Of a stretch of 43,477 nt of DNA, positions 31,125 through 40,463 are shown in pieces (position 1 is the stretch's first letter; every line of letters begins with the position of its first letter). Below the pieces are notes generated by a model. The model did no database searches, was not told the DNA's origin, and was given only the letters and a program-made list of their open reading frames with translations. The stretch is from Nonomuraea antri (lineage in GTDB: Bacteria; Actinomycetota; Actinomycetes; Streptosporangiales; Streptosporangiaceae): the NCBI RefSeq assembly GCF_013283785.1, contig NZ_JABCPZ010000074.1, positions 1 to 43,477 on the forward strand, written 5' to 3'. Both the position numbers and the translations under genes were made by a program.

Positions 31125-32144
31125 ATGGCTCGTAGGTCTACCGTCCAGCACGGTCCTCGGATCGCTGGCGACCCCGAGCTTTCCGCACGCCCTGAAACGG
31201 CCGACTTCGACGTGCCGCGGCCACGCAGGCCGCGGCGCGGAGGCTGGGCGGGCGGTGGCGGGCGGTGGCTGGTGTGGGCGGGCCGAATCATTCTTTGGGC
31301 GCTTATTCTGGTTATCGTGGTCAATGGGGTTCGTGCACCATTTGAGAGGTTTACTCAGCAAAACACGGCAGCTCCCAATGGGGGTGCCGTCCAGGCGCAT
31401 CACGGATTCCCCGCCGAGCCCGGCATGGCATTCGCCGCCCAGTTCGCGGGGGTCTATCTGAATTTCAACCCGACCGACGCCCAGAGCAGGTCGGGCAAGC
31501 TCGCCGCGTTCCTGGCCGAGGGCATGGACCAGCAGATGTGGTGGGACGGATTCGGCAAGATGGCGGCCGTCGCCATCCAGCCGTACGACCTTCAGGCGAG
31601 CGACTCCAGGAACGCCGTGATCAGCGTGGCCTTCCAGACGGGCGCCCGCAGGCTCATGCTGTCCGTGCCGATCTACTACTCCGGCGACGAGGGCGGCAGG
31701 CGGTTCGTGGTGTCCGGCCGTCCGGCGATCCTGCCCGCGCCCGCTCCGGCCGATCTGCCCGTCCTGGCCAAGCCCGAGACGGACGACGTGGCCGCGGGCG
31801 AGCTCAGGACCCAGTTGTCCGACTTCTTCAAGAACTACGCCTCGGGCGAGACCTCGGGCCTGCAGCGCTACGTCGCACCCGGCAAGAGCGTGCAGAGCCT
31901 CGGCGGGGCCTTCGTCTTCAAGGAGCTCAAGGAAGTCGTGGTGCCTGTGGGGGGTGCCACCAGAGAGATCCAGGCGGTCGTGGTGTGGGAGGTGCCCACA
32001 GGTGCGGCACCGCCTGCCGACCCGAACGCCACCGACCCCAGCGCGGTGGCCGGGACACTCGTGCAGGCCTACCACCTGACCGTCGAAAAGCAGGGCGACA
32101 AGTGGTATGTCGCCGATATCCGCGGCGCCGGTCGCGTTGGATAG
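31125..32144 (+). CDS. Conjugal transfer TcpC-family protein (VirB8-like)
   Basis: A 339-residue bitopic protein: basic N-terminal tail with Arg/Pro (to ~45), one membrane helix (~46-67, WLVWAGRIILWALILVIVVNGV), then an extracytoplasmic region (~90-335) of the TcpC type, which consists of two NTF2-like domains resembling VirB8 (FAAQFAGVYLNFN, FFKNYASGETSGLQRYV, YHLTVEKQGDKWYVADI). In Gram-positive conjugative elements TcpC is an essential scaffold of the channel. ATG 31125 with GGAGG 4 nt upstream. First gene of the seven-gene operon. Confidence 0.82.
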   Translation: MARRSTVQHGPRIAGDPELSARPETADFDVPRPRRPRRGGWAGGGGRWLVWAGRIILWALILVIVVNGVRAPFERFTQQNTAAPNGGAVQAHHGFPAEPGMAFAAQFAGVYLNFNPTDAQSRSGKLAAFLAEGMDQQMWWDGFGKMAAVAIQPYDLQASDSRNAVISVAFQTGARRLMLSVPIYYSGDEGGRRFVVSGRPAILPAPAPADLPVLAKPETDDVAAGELRTQLSDFFKNYASGETSGLQRYVAPGKSVQSLGGAFVFKELKEVVVPVGGATREIQAVVVWEVPTGAAPPADPNATDPSAVAGTLVQAYHLTVEKQGDKWYVADIRGAGRVG

Positions 32145-32189
32145 AGGCACGGCCGCGCTGCTGATCGGTACCCCCCGGAAGGACAAGAA

Positions 32190-32471
32190 GTGATCTTGAA
32201 GACCGCAATGCTGACCTTGATCGAGATGACGCCGACGCCCACGCCGACCGGCATCGACACCGGAGGGCTCGCCAACTTCCTGCGCGCGTTCTTCGCCCCG
32301 TTGTTCCTGGTCGTCGTGTCCGTCGTGGCGTTGTTCTTCCTCTTCACCCGTGAGATCACGAGATTCGTGCAATTCCTGATCCTGGCCGTCGCCATCGGAG
32401 TGATCTTCTACGTTCCCAACATCATCGAGGTGACGGCGAAGGCGATCGCGGGCGCACTGGGCATCAAGTAA
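32190..32471 (+). CDS. Small two-helix membrane protein (T4SS pilin/TcpD-like)
   Basis: A 93-residue protein with two hydrophobic helices, ~29-53 (LRAFFAPLFLVVVSVVALFFLF) and ~57-80 (FVQFLILAVAIGVIFYV), and a short Thr/Pro-rich N-terminus. Size, topology and position second in the operon fit the small two-helix component of Gram-positive T4SS (TcpD or VirB2-like). Sequence alone does not decide which. GTG start with GGAAGG 7 nt upstream. Confidence 0.6.
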   Translation: MILKTAMLTLIEMTPTPTPTGIDTGGLANFLRAFFAPLFLVVVSVVALFFLFTREITRFVQFLILAVAIGVIFYVPNIIEVTAKAIAGALGIK

Positions 32472-32525
32472 GGGTTGAGACCGCTCCGCGGCGGTCATGA
32501 ACGAGCGGGTGGAGAGGAGGACCGC

Positions 32526-35027
32526 GTGGACCTGCCTACGTACACGAACATCTGGCGCATCGAGAAGCGGCTCTACAAGCTGTACGACCTTCGCCTGCCG
32601 ATGCCGTTGCCGATCGTCTGGATCGGGGTGTTCGTCGGGGTGTTCGTGCCGTGGTCGCTCCTGCTGATCCTGGTCGGGGTGCCGGTGGCGATGCCGTGGC
32701 ACGTCCTGTTCCTGGTGCCGCCCGGCATCGTGACCTGGTTGTCCACCCGGCCCGTCATCGAGGGCAAGCGGCTCACCGAGCTGCTGGAGTCCCAGCTTCG
32801 CTATCTCGGGCAGCCGCGGGCCTGGTACCGGCTCGCGCCCATGTCCGAGCCCGAGACCATCACGTTCTCCGGCCGCGTCTGGCGTGCCTCGGCGCCGCGC
32901 GTCAAGGCGAAGGCCAAGGTGGCGCGCAAGGCCAAGCAGCCGCAGCGCCGGCGCGAGAGCGCGCGTCCCGCCGGGCCGCGCCAGGTGCGTCCCGCCGTGG
33001 CCGCCGCCGCTGCCGCGGCCAGGCAGGCGCCCGTCGCCGAGCCCGCGCCGACCAGGTGGGGCGCGGAGTCCAGGCGCGGCGCCGCACCCGCGCTCACCCC
33101 CAATCCCCAGGTACGCGAGACCGCCCATCCGCAGGCGCGCGATGCCGCCGCCCATCCGCAGGTGCGCGATGCCGGGACGCCGGTGATCCCGCCGAGGGCG
33201 CGGCGGTCGGCTGAGCAACTGCCGGGGGCCCCGGCCTCGCCGCCCGTGCCGCCTCCCGCGTCGCCGCTTCCCGCATCGTCTTCCGGATCGTCTTCCGCAT
33301 CGCCTTCTGTGCCGTCTGAGCCGGTGGCGCCGGTGCGGCCGGACTCCGTGCCCGGACCGCGCCCTGAGGCGCTCCCAGCGCTGCCTCAGCGCCTCTCGGA
33401 GGTGTCTGACGACGTCGCCGCCCCCGCCGGTGAACCGGGTGCAGGGTTCGAAGCCGGTGAGGTGCCCGGGCCGACGCCCGCCGAAGCGCACGATGCCGAT
33501 GTCGAGGCCGATGCCGAAGTCGAGGCCGCCTCTGGGACGCCCGCCGAGGAGTCCGGGGCCGAGGCCGGGGAGCGGGCGTCCGAGGGTGAGGGAGCCGGTG
33601 GGCGGCGCCGGGGTGGGCTGCGTGCCGTACCCAGTGACGAGGGCGCGCCCGCGCGCGAGCGGCACGACCGGGCGGCGGGCAAGCCGATCGACACCGAGGC
33701 GCTGCGCCGCCTGCGCAGGCTCGCGGCCAGCGCCGACGCACCCGAGGAGAGCGCGGGGGAGCCCGACGACGAGCGCCCCGACGACGAGGTCGCCAGAGAC
33801 CAGCACCGGAAGGGCCAGCCGCCGCGGCTCGGCCCCGCGCTGGTCCTGTCGGAGACCCAGCGCATGTGGCCCCCGCTCAACCCCGACGCCAAGCCGGCCG
33901 CCAGGCGGCAGGAGCCGCGCCAGGCCGACCCCGGCGACGCGGGCCGGGCCAGGAAGTTCCAGGCCCCGGCCGCCGCGCAGGGGCCGATGGAGCCCGCCGC
34001 CCGCGACCGCGGCGCGCCGGCCGCGCAGGACCGCCAGGGCACGCACCCGCCGTCCAGACCGGGCGAGCCCCGGGTACGCAGGGTCGAGTCGGTCGTCGGC
34101 CGCGACCCCGGCGGCGGCTGGCGGCGCATCGCCCAGGTGGTCGTCGGCGGCGGCGGGATGCGCGACGGCTCCGAGATCGACGAGGCCAGGGCCAGAGGCG
34201 TGTTCGGCGGCAGCCGCAGGATCGTGGTGCTCGGCTGCACCGGCGGCGCCGGGCAGAGCACGACCGCGCTGATGCTCGGCCACACCTTCGCCACCTACCG
34301 TGACGACCGGGTCGTCGCCGTCGACGCCAACACCGGCGGCGACACCCTGACCAGCAAGATCCAGCCGGAGACCCCTGAGACGCTCACCTCGCTGCTGGCC
34401 GGGCTCGACCAGGTCAGCGGCTACCTCACGATGCGGGGCTACACCACCCGCACCGCCTCGGGTCTCGAAGTGATCAGCGCCGACACCGACGCCGACGCCG
34501 AACGGCGGCTGGCCGATCGTTCGTTCTTCTCCGACCACCGGCTGGGCGAGTCCATGCGGCTCCTCGACCGGCACTACAAGCTGGCCGTCATCGATCCCGC
34601 CGCCGCGCTGGCCGCGCGGGTGCTGCCGTACGCCGACCAGCTCGTGCTGGTGGTACCGGCCAGCGAGGAGGCGCCGGAGGCGGTGCAGATGACGTACGAG
34701 TGGCTCGACGGGCACGGCTGCGCGGAGCTGCGCAGGCGGGCGGTCATGGTGGTCAACGGCGTGAGCAGGCGCTCGATGGCCGACGTCGAGCAGGCGGAGT
34801 CGGTGGCCAGCGGCAGGTGCCGGGCCATCGTCAGGGTCCCCTGGGAGGACGACCTGGCGCCCGACGGCGCGGAGGTCGTCGATCCCGGGCAGTTGCGCGC
34901 GGCCGGGCGGCGGGCCTACCTCGCCCTCGCGGGAGTCGTGGTCGCGGGCTTCGCCGCACAGACGGTCCGACCGAGCGAGGAGGAGCTGGCAAGTGACCCC
35001 CCGGGCACGAGAATCGGTGAGCGATAA
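32526..35027 (+). CDS. TcpE-like membrane protein fused to a degenerate MinD-like ATPase domain
   Basis: An 833-residue fusion. Residues ~1-125 are TcpE-like: YTNIWRIEKRLYKLYDLRLP, two membrane helices (~29-50, ~55-78) and LSTRPVIEGKRLTELLESQLRYL. Residues ~126-540 are a Pro/Ala/Glu/Arg-rich disordered linker. From ~560 a MinD/ParA-like domain follows: RRIVVLGCTGGAGQSTTALM (565-584) and VVAVDANTGGDTL, later VIDPAAAL and LVVPASEEA. The deviant Walker A normally reads KGGxGK(S/T); here both lysines are absent (Thr 572, Gln 577), so ordinary ATP binding is doubtful. The body may act as a regulatory or structural scaffold, as some type VII secretion MinD-like proteins do (analogy only). GTG 32526 follows a perfect AGGAGG. 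An ATGA overlap or close spacing links it to neighbours. Confidence 0.78.
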   Translation: MDLPTYTNIWRIEKRLYKLYDLRLPMPLPIVWIGVFVGVFVPWSLLLILVGVPVAMPWHVLFLVPPGIVTWLSTRPVIEGKRLTELLESQLRYLGQPRAWYRLAPMSEPETITFSGRVWRASAPRVKAKAKVARKAKQPQRRRESARPAGPRQVRPAVAAAAAAARQAPVAEPAPTRWGAESRRGAAPALTPNPQVRETAHPQARDAAAHPQVRDAGTPVIPPRARRSAEQLPGAPASPPVPPPASPLPASSSGSSSASPSVPSEPVAPVRPDSVPGPRPEALPALPQRLSEVSDDVAAPAGEPGAGFEAGEVPGPTPAEAHDADVEADAEVEAASGTPAEESGAEAGERASEGEGAGGRRRGGLRAVPSDEGAPARERHDRAAGKPIDTEALRRLRRLAASADAPEESAGEPDDERPDDEVARDQHRKGQPPRLGPALVLSETQRMWPPLNPDAKPAARRQEPRQADPGDAGRARKFQAPAAAQGPMEPAARDRGAPAAQDRQGTHPPSRPGEPRVRRVESVVGRDPGGGWRRIAQVVVGGGGMRDGSEIDEARARGVFGGSRRIVVLGCTGGAGQSTTALMLGHTFATYRDDRVVAVDANTGGDTLTSKIQPETPETLTSLLAGLDQVSGYLTMRGYTTRTASGLEVISADTDADAERRLADRSFFSDHRLGESMRLLDRHYKLAVIDPAAALAARVLPYADQLVLVVPASEEAPEAVQMTYEWLDGHGCAELRRRAVMVVNGVSRRSMADVEQAESVASGRCRAIVRVPWEDDLAPDGAEVVDPGQLRAAGRRAYLALAGVVVAGFAAQTVRPSEEELASDPPGTRIGER

Positions 35028-35074
35028 GTGAACAAGCGAGCAGGTCTGGCCCGTTCATGCGCCGAGGGGGCGGC

Positions 35075-37552
35075 ATGAGCAGGGCGTCCCGAGCGCACCA
35101 GCGTCTCGCGGTCCGCTATTTCGACGACCGCATCCTGCTCACCGACACCTGCGCATGGGCGTACTTCCGTCTGCCGACGGTCAGCTACGAGTTCGTCACG
35201 CCGGAAGAGCGTGAGGCGCTGGCCACCAACATCACGATCGCGCTGGCCGCGATCAGGATGCCCGATGCCGAGGTCCACCTGCGGGTGGCGCATCGCACGT
35301 ACCCGGCGGCCGAGTGGGCGATGGCGCTCAACGCCACCTCCGACGAGGGGCCGGGCTGGCGCGACTACCTGGAGGAGATGTACCGGCACGTCTGGGCGAA
35401 GGACTTCTGGACCAAGGAGGTCTATCTCGGCGTCCGGCTCGGGGCCAGGGGCAAACAGCTCGGCAGCGGCGTGCTGGCACAGCTGTTCGGCTTCTACCAG
35501 AAGACCGAGAGATCGCTGGGCATGGAGGACGACCACGTCCCCGACGGCGAGATCACCCGATGGACCGAACAGGCCGAACGCCTGGGCCGGGCGCTGACGT
35601 CCAGCGCCCTCTACGCCAGGCACGCCACCTCCGTCGAGGTGGCGTGGTTGTTCCAGCACGCGGCCGCGGGCGCGCTCGGCGACCCGCCGCCGTCGGCGAG
35701 CCCGAAGCGGCGCTGGGGCAGGGGCGAGATCGAGTCGCTGGTCGAGGGCGAGATCCACAACGGCAGGTCGCTGCTGCGCATCGTGCAGCCGCAGGGCGAC
35801 TCCTACGTGGCCTACCTGTCGTTCGCCAGGTTCCCCGACCTCATGCCGTTCCCCGACGGCGAGCCGTGGCTGCACTTCGCCGACCAGCTGCCGTTCCCGG
35901 TGGAGGTCTCCTCGCGGATGCGGCTGATCCCGCCGGTGAAGGCGTCGAAGGACGTGGCGCGCAAGCTCGCGCACGCCCGCGACATGGACATCCACATCCG
36001 CGAGGCGGGCGCGGAGGCGCCGCTGGCGCTGGCCGAGCAGATCGACGCGGCCCGCATGCTCGAACACGGCATCACGAAGGAACGACTGCCCTTCGTGTAC
36101 GGCTGGCACCGGCTGATCGTGTCGGCCCCGACCGAGGAGATCTGCGTGCAGCGGGTCGAGGCGGTGCTGGAGCACTACCGCGACATGGGCATCGACGTGG
36201 TGAACTCCACCGGCGACCAGTTCTCGCTGTTCTGCGAGGCGCTGCCGGGGGAGAAGGTCCGGGTCAACGCCTACGCCCAGCGGCAGCCGCTGCGTACGAT
36301 CGCCGGCGGCATGGCCACGGCCACGGTCGACCTCGGCGACCGGCTGGGCGAGGGCAGCGAGGGCTGGCTGGGCCCGTACATCGGCGAGACCGTCGGCAGG
36401 GCGCGCAGCATCGTGCACTTCGACCCGCTGGTGGCGGCCACCCGCAACCGGCCGACCGCCATCGCGATCACCGGCGAGCCCGGCGGCGGCAAGACCACGC
36501 TGGCGCTGCTGATGATGTACCAGATGGCGCTGCGCGGCGTGACGGTCGCGGTGATCGACCCGAAGGGCGACGCGGAGTCGCTGGTGCGGCTGCTCGAAAA
36601 GCGCGGGCGCAAGGCCAGGATCATCCCGCTCGGCTCGGCCGCGCCCGGGCTGCTCGACCCGTTCTCGTTCGGCGACGACATCGCGGCCAAGAAGACCATG
36701 GCCACCGAGACGCTGCGGCTGCTGCTGCCGCGCATGTCGGAGGAGCGCGAGTCGGCGATGATCCAGGCCGTCGCCGCGGTGTCGAATGGCGACGACCCCT
36801 CCCTCGGCAAGGTCGTCGACTTCCTGGAGCAGGCGGAGGACCCGGCCTCGAAGAACCTGGGCGCGGTGCTGCGGTCGATGTCCGAGATGCACCTGGCCAG
36901 GCTGTGCTTCGACCCGTCGGGCGGCGACCAGATCGACAGCGAGGGCTGGACGACCGTGTTCACGCTGGGCGGGCTGACCCTCCCCGACGTGGCCACGGCC
37001 AGGGACGACTACTCCTACGAGCAGCGGCTGTCGGTGGCGCTGCTCTACCTGGTCTCGCAGTTCGCGCGCCGGCTGATGAACGGGCTCGACCGGCGCGCGC
37101 CCAAGGCGATCTTCCTGGACGAGGCCTGGGCGATCACCTCCACACCCGAGGGCGCCAAGCTGGTCCCCGAGGTCAGCCGCATGGGCCGCTCGCGCAACAC
37201 CGCGCTCGTGCTGGTCTCGCAGAACGCCGGCGACCTGCTCAACGAGCAGGTGACCAACTGTCTGTCCTCGGTCTTCGCGTTCAGGTCCACCGAACGGGTG
37301 GAAGTCGATCACGTCATGTCCCTGCTCGGGGTGGAGCCGTCCGAGGAGCACAAGGCGGTGCTGCGCTCGCTCGGAAACGGTGAATGCGTATTCCGTGACC
37401 TGGATGGCAGGGCGGGCCGCATGGGAGTAGACCTGATCTCCGAGGAACTGCTCCGCTGGCTCGACACGAATCCGACACACGACAAACCCGACGGCAGCGG
37501 GCATGATGATCTTCAGGGGGGCGTGGGCAGGGCGCAGGAGGTGCGGTCATGA
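35075..37552 (+). CDS. VirB4/TcpF-like conjugation ATPase
   Basis: An 825-residue AAA-type ATPase, the energiser of type IV secretion channels. An N-terminal region (~1-440) contains the YFDD...LTDTCAWAYFRLP opening that actinobacterial members share. Walker A GEPGGGKTT (467-475, Lys 473) and Walker B AIFLDEAW (Asp 682, Glu 683) are intact, followed by RMGRSRNTALVLVSQNAGDL (motif with an arginine that completes the site). ATG 35075 follows GAGGGGG; an ATG six codons earlier lacks a ribosome-binding site. Its stop overlaps the next start (ATGA), so the two are translationally coupled. The intact catalytic residues argue that the system still works. Confidence 0.9.
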   Translation: MSRASRAHQRLAVRYFDDRILLTDTCAWAYFRLPTVSYEFVTPEEREALATNITIALAAIRMPDAEVHLRVAHRTYPAAEWAMALNATSDEGPGWRDYLEEMYRHVWAKDFWTKEVYLGVRLGARGKQLGSGVLAQLFGFYQKTERSLGMEDDHVPDGEITRWTEQAERLGRALTSSALYARHATSVEVAWLFQHAAAGALGDPPPSASPKRRWGRGEIESLVEGEIHNGRSLLRIVQPQGDSYVAYLSFARFPDLMPFPDGEPWLHFADQLPFPVEVSSRMRLIPPVKASKDVARKLAHARDMDIHIREAGAEAPLALAEQIDAARMLEHGITKERLPFVYGWHRLIVSAPTEEICVQRVEAVLEHYRDMGIDVVNSTGDQFSLFCEALPGEKVRVNAYAQRQPLRTIAGGMATATVDLGDRLGEGSEGWLGPYIGETVGRARSIVHFDPLVAATRNRPTAIAITGEPGGGKTTLALLMMYQMALRGVTVAVIDPKGDAESLVRLLEKRGRKARIIPLGSAAPGLLDPFSFGDDIAAKKTMATETLRLLLPRMSEERESAMIQAVAAVSNGDDPSLGKVVDFLEQAEDPASKNLGAVLRSMSEMHLARLCFDPSGGDQIDSEGWTTVFTLGGLTLPDVATARDDYSYEQRLSVALLYLVSQFARRLMNGLDRRAPKAIFLDEAWAITSTPEGAKLVPEVSRMGRSRNTALVLVSQNAGDLLNEQVTNCLSSVFAFRSTERVEVDHVMSLLGVEPSEEHKAVLRSLGNGECVFRDLDGRAGRMGVDLISEELLRWLDTNPTHDKPDGSGHDDLQGGVGRAQEVRS

Positions 37553-39831
37553 AGATCCGGCTACCCAGATCACTGGCACTTGCCCTGGCGCTGGTCGTCG
37601 GCGTGCTGGTGGTGCCCATCGCGATCGGCGGCCTGTCGGCCCCCGCCGCGGCGGCCCCGTGCGACCTGTCGGGCGCGCTGGCCCCCGAGGTGATCGGCGG
37701 CGGCACCGACGGCATGATGCAGGCCCCGGCCCCGGTCAACGCGGGCCAGGCCCCTGCGCCGACCACCAACTACGGGCAGTTCGGCATGAGCGGCCAGTTC
37801 TGGCACACGCACGAGCTGGGCTGCTCCGACTACGTCGCGGTGCTCGGCAACATGTGGGCCAACGGCATCTTCACCGCCGCCAAGGCCATCGACAGGCTGA
37901 CCATCACCACCTACCAGGCGGCCGCCAGCGAGGGGCCGCTCGAGTCCATCAAGAACGTGGTGGACGACATCGTCCAGCGGTTGTCGGAGGCCATGTACTG
38001 GCCGTTCCTGCGGCCGATCGTGATCCTCGGCGCCATCTGGCTGGCCTGGTACGGCCTGATCCGCAAGCGGGCCACCACCACCGCCGAAGGCGTGATCTGG
38101 ATGGTGCTCGCGGTCACCGTGGCCGTGTGGTTCTTCAGCCGTCCCGGTGACTTCACCGGCCTGGGCAAGGTCGTCACGGACAAGACCACCGAGGTGGTCA
38201 ACTCCGCCTTCTCCGGCCTGCCCGGGGCCGGCGGCGCGTCGTGCCTGCCCCCGCCGGGCACCGACAAGAACGCCACACCGGCGGCCGGCGGCTACGGACA
38301 GACCGGCACGCCGGGCGTCGACCAGAACGCCGACGCGCTCTGGTCCACGCTGGTGTGCAAGCCGTGGCTGGTCGGCATGTTCGGCACGTCCGACCCGCAG
38401 CAGCCCATCGTGCGCGACTTCGGGCGCAGGATGCTGGAGATCCAGTCGGTGCCCGCGGCCGTGCCCGGCCAACCGGCCCCGGACGTGGCGGCCAGGCAGC
38501 AGCAGTACGCCCAGATCGGCACGCTGCTCAGGAACGATCCGCGCTACATGGTCTTCTCCGGCCGCGACTGGTCGAACCGGCTCGGCGTGGCCATCGGCGC
38601 GTTCATCGCGGCCATCGTGGCCGGGCTGCTCATCTTCCTGGTGGCGGTGTCGCTGCTGGTGCTCAAGGTGGGCTTCCTGCTGCTGCTGATACTCGGGCCG
38701 GTGTTCCTGCTGCTCGGCGTCCATCCGGGCAGCGGGCGGATCATCGCCATGCGCTGGGTGGAGATGCTGATCGGCACGCTGCTCAGGCAGGCCGTGCTCA
38801 CGCTCGTGCTGAGCGTGCTCGTGTACGGCTACGCGCTGATCATCACCACCGCCATGCCATGGGGCCTGCAGGTGCTGTTCATGGCGTTGCTGACGATCGC
38901 GGTGTTCTTCTACCGGCGGCCGTTCCAGCACCTGTTCGCCTCGATGAGCGGGCACACGGTGACCACCAGGATGCTCGGCGAGGCCGCCAGTTCCCCGGTG
39001 CTCGAACGGGCCGCGGCCGTGCTGCCGCCGGTCTCGCAGGGCCGCATCAGCCGTTGGGGGCTGCGCAAGGCCGAGCCGATGCTCCGGGCGGCCAAGATGG
39101 GCACTCCGGCGGGTGCCGCAACCGCGGCGGGCGTCGCCCAGGTCAGGGCCCGTGCCGAGGAGGGCGAGGGCGGCGTGGTGCCGTCCGGCGCCCGCATCCC
39201 GGCCACGGCCGCGCCGCTCGACACCGACCAGCAGGGCGGCAGGTCGGCGAGCCGGCCGCCGCTCGAACCGCGTCGCGGCACCGCGCCGCCGCTCAACCTG
39301 GGCGGCGCGCCCACCCGCACGCGCGGGACGGCCGGGGCCGGCGGGGCACGCATGTCCGGTGGCGGCGGATCCGCCCCGAGGGGCACCGGCGGCGGTTCCG
39401 GCGGTGGCGGTGGCGGCTGGTTCAGCGGGCGTTCCGGCGGCGGCTGGGCCTCGCGCGGCGGTTCTTCCGGCGGCCCGTCCGGGGGCTCCGGCGGGTCGGG
39501 CGGCTCGCGCGGTTCCCGGTTCGGCGGCGGGTCCGCTTCGCGCTCGGGCGGTTCGCGTTCGCGCGGCTCCGGTGGCTCGGGCGGCGGGCTGTTCGGCGGC
39601 GGTGGCGGTGGCGGGTCCAGGTCGTCGGGGCCCGCGCGGTCGTCGTCCGGTGGCGGCGGGCTGTTCGGCGGGTCTTCCACGCCGCGGATCTTCACCTCCG
39701 GCTCCGACGAGCAGCACGGCCGCTCTGAGGCGCCGCCGCTGTGGCTGCGCGGCAGCAGGAACGGCGGCGGCTCCGGCGGCGACCCGTCGGTGCCGTTCTG
39801 GCTCAAACCGAACAACCCTGACAAGGACTGA
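37549..39831 (+). CDS. VirB6/TrbL-like polytopic channel protein with Gly/Ser-rich tail
   Basis: A 760-residue protein with an N-terminal signal segment (LALALALVVGVLVVPIAIGG, ~8-28), an extracytoplasmic Cys-containing domain, and five to six membrane helices between ~155 and ~465 (VILGAIWLAWYGLI, IWMVLAVTVAVWFF, IGAFIAAIVAGLLIFLVAV, LLLLILGPVFLLLGV, LVLSVLVYGYALIITTA, VLFMALLTIAVFFY). From ~570 the tail is Gly/Ser/Arg low complexity (GGGGGG, SRGSGGSG runs). VirB6/TrbL is the polytopic component of T4SS, and position between VirB4 and a VirB8-like gene agrees. The start overlaps the VirB4-like stop (ATGA). Confidence 0.78.
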   Translation: MKIRLPRSLALALALVVGVLVVPIAIGGLSAPAAAAPCDLSGALAPEVIGGGTDGMMQAPAPVNAGQAPAPTTNYGQFGMSGQFWHTHELGCSDYVAVLGNMWANGIFTAAKAIDRLTITTYQAAASEGPLESIKNVVDDIVQRLSEAMYWPFLRPIVILGAIWLAWYGLIRKRATTTAEGVIWMVLAVTVAVWFFSRPGDFTGLGKVVTDKTTEVVNSAFSGLPGAGGASCLPPPGTDKNATPAAGGYGQTGTPGVDQNADALWSTLVCKPWLVGMFGTSDPQQPIVRDFGRRMLEIQSVPAAVPGQPAPDVAARQQQYAQIGTLLRNDPRYMVFSGRDWSNRLGVAIGAFIAAIVAGLLIFLVAVSLLVLKVGFLLLLILGPVFLLLGVHPGSGRIIAMRWVEMLIGTLLRQAVLTLVLSVLVYGYALIITTAMPWGLQVLFMALLTIAVFFYRRPFQHLFASMSGHTVTTRMLGEAASSPVLERAAAVLPPVSQGRISRWGLRKAEPMLRAAKMGTPAGAATAAGVAQVRARAEEGEGGVVPSGARIPATAAPLDTDQQGGRSASRPPLEPRRGTAPPLNLGGAPTRTRGTAGAGGARMSGGGGSAPRGTGGGSGGGGGGWFSGRSGGGWASRGGSSGGPSGGSGGSGGSRGSRFGGGSASRSGGSRSRGSGGSGGGLFGGGGGGGSRSSGPARSSSGGGGLFGGSSTPRIFTSGSDEQHGRSEAPPLWLRGSRNGGGSGGDPSVPFWLKPNNPDKD

Positions 39832-39833
39832 TG

Positions 39834-40463
39834 ATGGCGCAGCCGGGCGACAAGCGCGGATTGGCCTTCGCCGTCATCGTGGTGGTCATCGCCGCCGTCG
39901 GCATCTACGTGACCTGGATGGGCGCGCCCGACGAGCCGGTGGCGACCACGCAGGAGGCGGGGCTCGCGACCGGCAGCCCCGCCGCCGCGTCCAGCACGCC
40001 GCTGGCCACCGCCAGCAGCGGGCCGTTCGACGTCTACTCCTACCTGCCCCTGACCAAGGAGCAGCTGGCCGCGGCGGCCGACCTGGCCGAACGGTTCACC
40101 GCCGCGTACGGCACGTTCCGCTTCGACGAGGACCCGGCCGTCTACGCCGAGCGGGTCAAGGCGTTCACCACGGCCGAGCTGGGCACCGTCCTGACCAGGA
40201 CACTCACCTCGGCGGGCACCGTCGAGCAGAACAAGAGCGACCAGCTGGTGTCCACGGGCGCGGCGAAGCTCAAGGAGATCAGGCAGGTCGACAAGACCTC
40301 GGTGGTCTTCGTGGTCGCGGGCACGCGGCAGATCCTCGCCAAGAGCGGGAACCGGCAGTCGGCCGAGGAGTACGCGGTCACGGTCACCCAGCTCGGCGCC
40401 GACTGGCGGGTCTTTGACATCCAGCCCGCGGGTGAGGGGCAGGACGGAGACGTTCTGCAATGA
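39834..40463 (+). CDS. Bitopic VirB8-like (TcpC-related) protein
   Basis: A 209-residue protein: short cytoplasmic start, one membrane helix (~8-27, GLAFAVIVVVIAAVGIYVTW), a Ser/Thr/Ala linker, then a ~130-residue alpha/beta domain (LAAAADLAERFTAAYGTFRFDED, RVKAFTTAEL, EEYAVTVTQLGADWRVFDIQPA) of NTF2-like appearance. It thus seems to supply a second VirB8-like domain beside the TcpC homologue. Two overlapping ATGs (39831, 39834) follow the previous stop; AAGG gives better spacing to the second. Its end overlaps the next start (ATGA). Confidence 0.72.
   Translation: MAQPGDKRGLAFAVIVVVIAAVGIYVTWMGAPDEPVATTQEAGLATGSPAAASSTPLATASSGPFDVYSYLPLTKEQLAAAADLAERFTAAYGTFRFDEDPAVYAERVKAFTTAELGTVLTRTLTSAGTVEQNKSDQLVSTGAAKLKEIRQVDKTSVVFVVAGTRQILAKSGNRQSAEEYAVTVTQLGADWRVFDIQPAGEGQDGDVLQ

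Noticed and set aside
30921..34715. Very long minus-strand reading frame (over 1,200 codons) across the TcpC and TcpE-MinD genes
   Set aside because: Arg/Gly/His-rich translation with no recognisable domain, antisense to genes with clear membrane helices, domains and ribosome-binding sites; a typical high-GC shadow.
34916..37504. Long minus-strand frame antisense to the VirB4-like ATPase
   Set aside because: The plus strand has intact Walker A and B motifs and coupled starts; the minus frame has no domain and an Arg/His-rich composition typical of antisense GC-rich DNA.
37570..39717. Minus-strand frame antisense to the VirB6/TrbL-like gene
   Set aside because: Only low-complexity sequence caused by the GC-rich repeats; the sense frame has a signal peptide and membrane helices.
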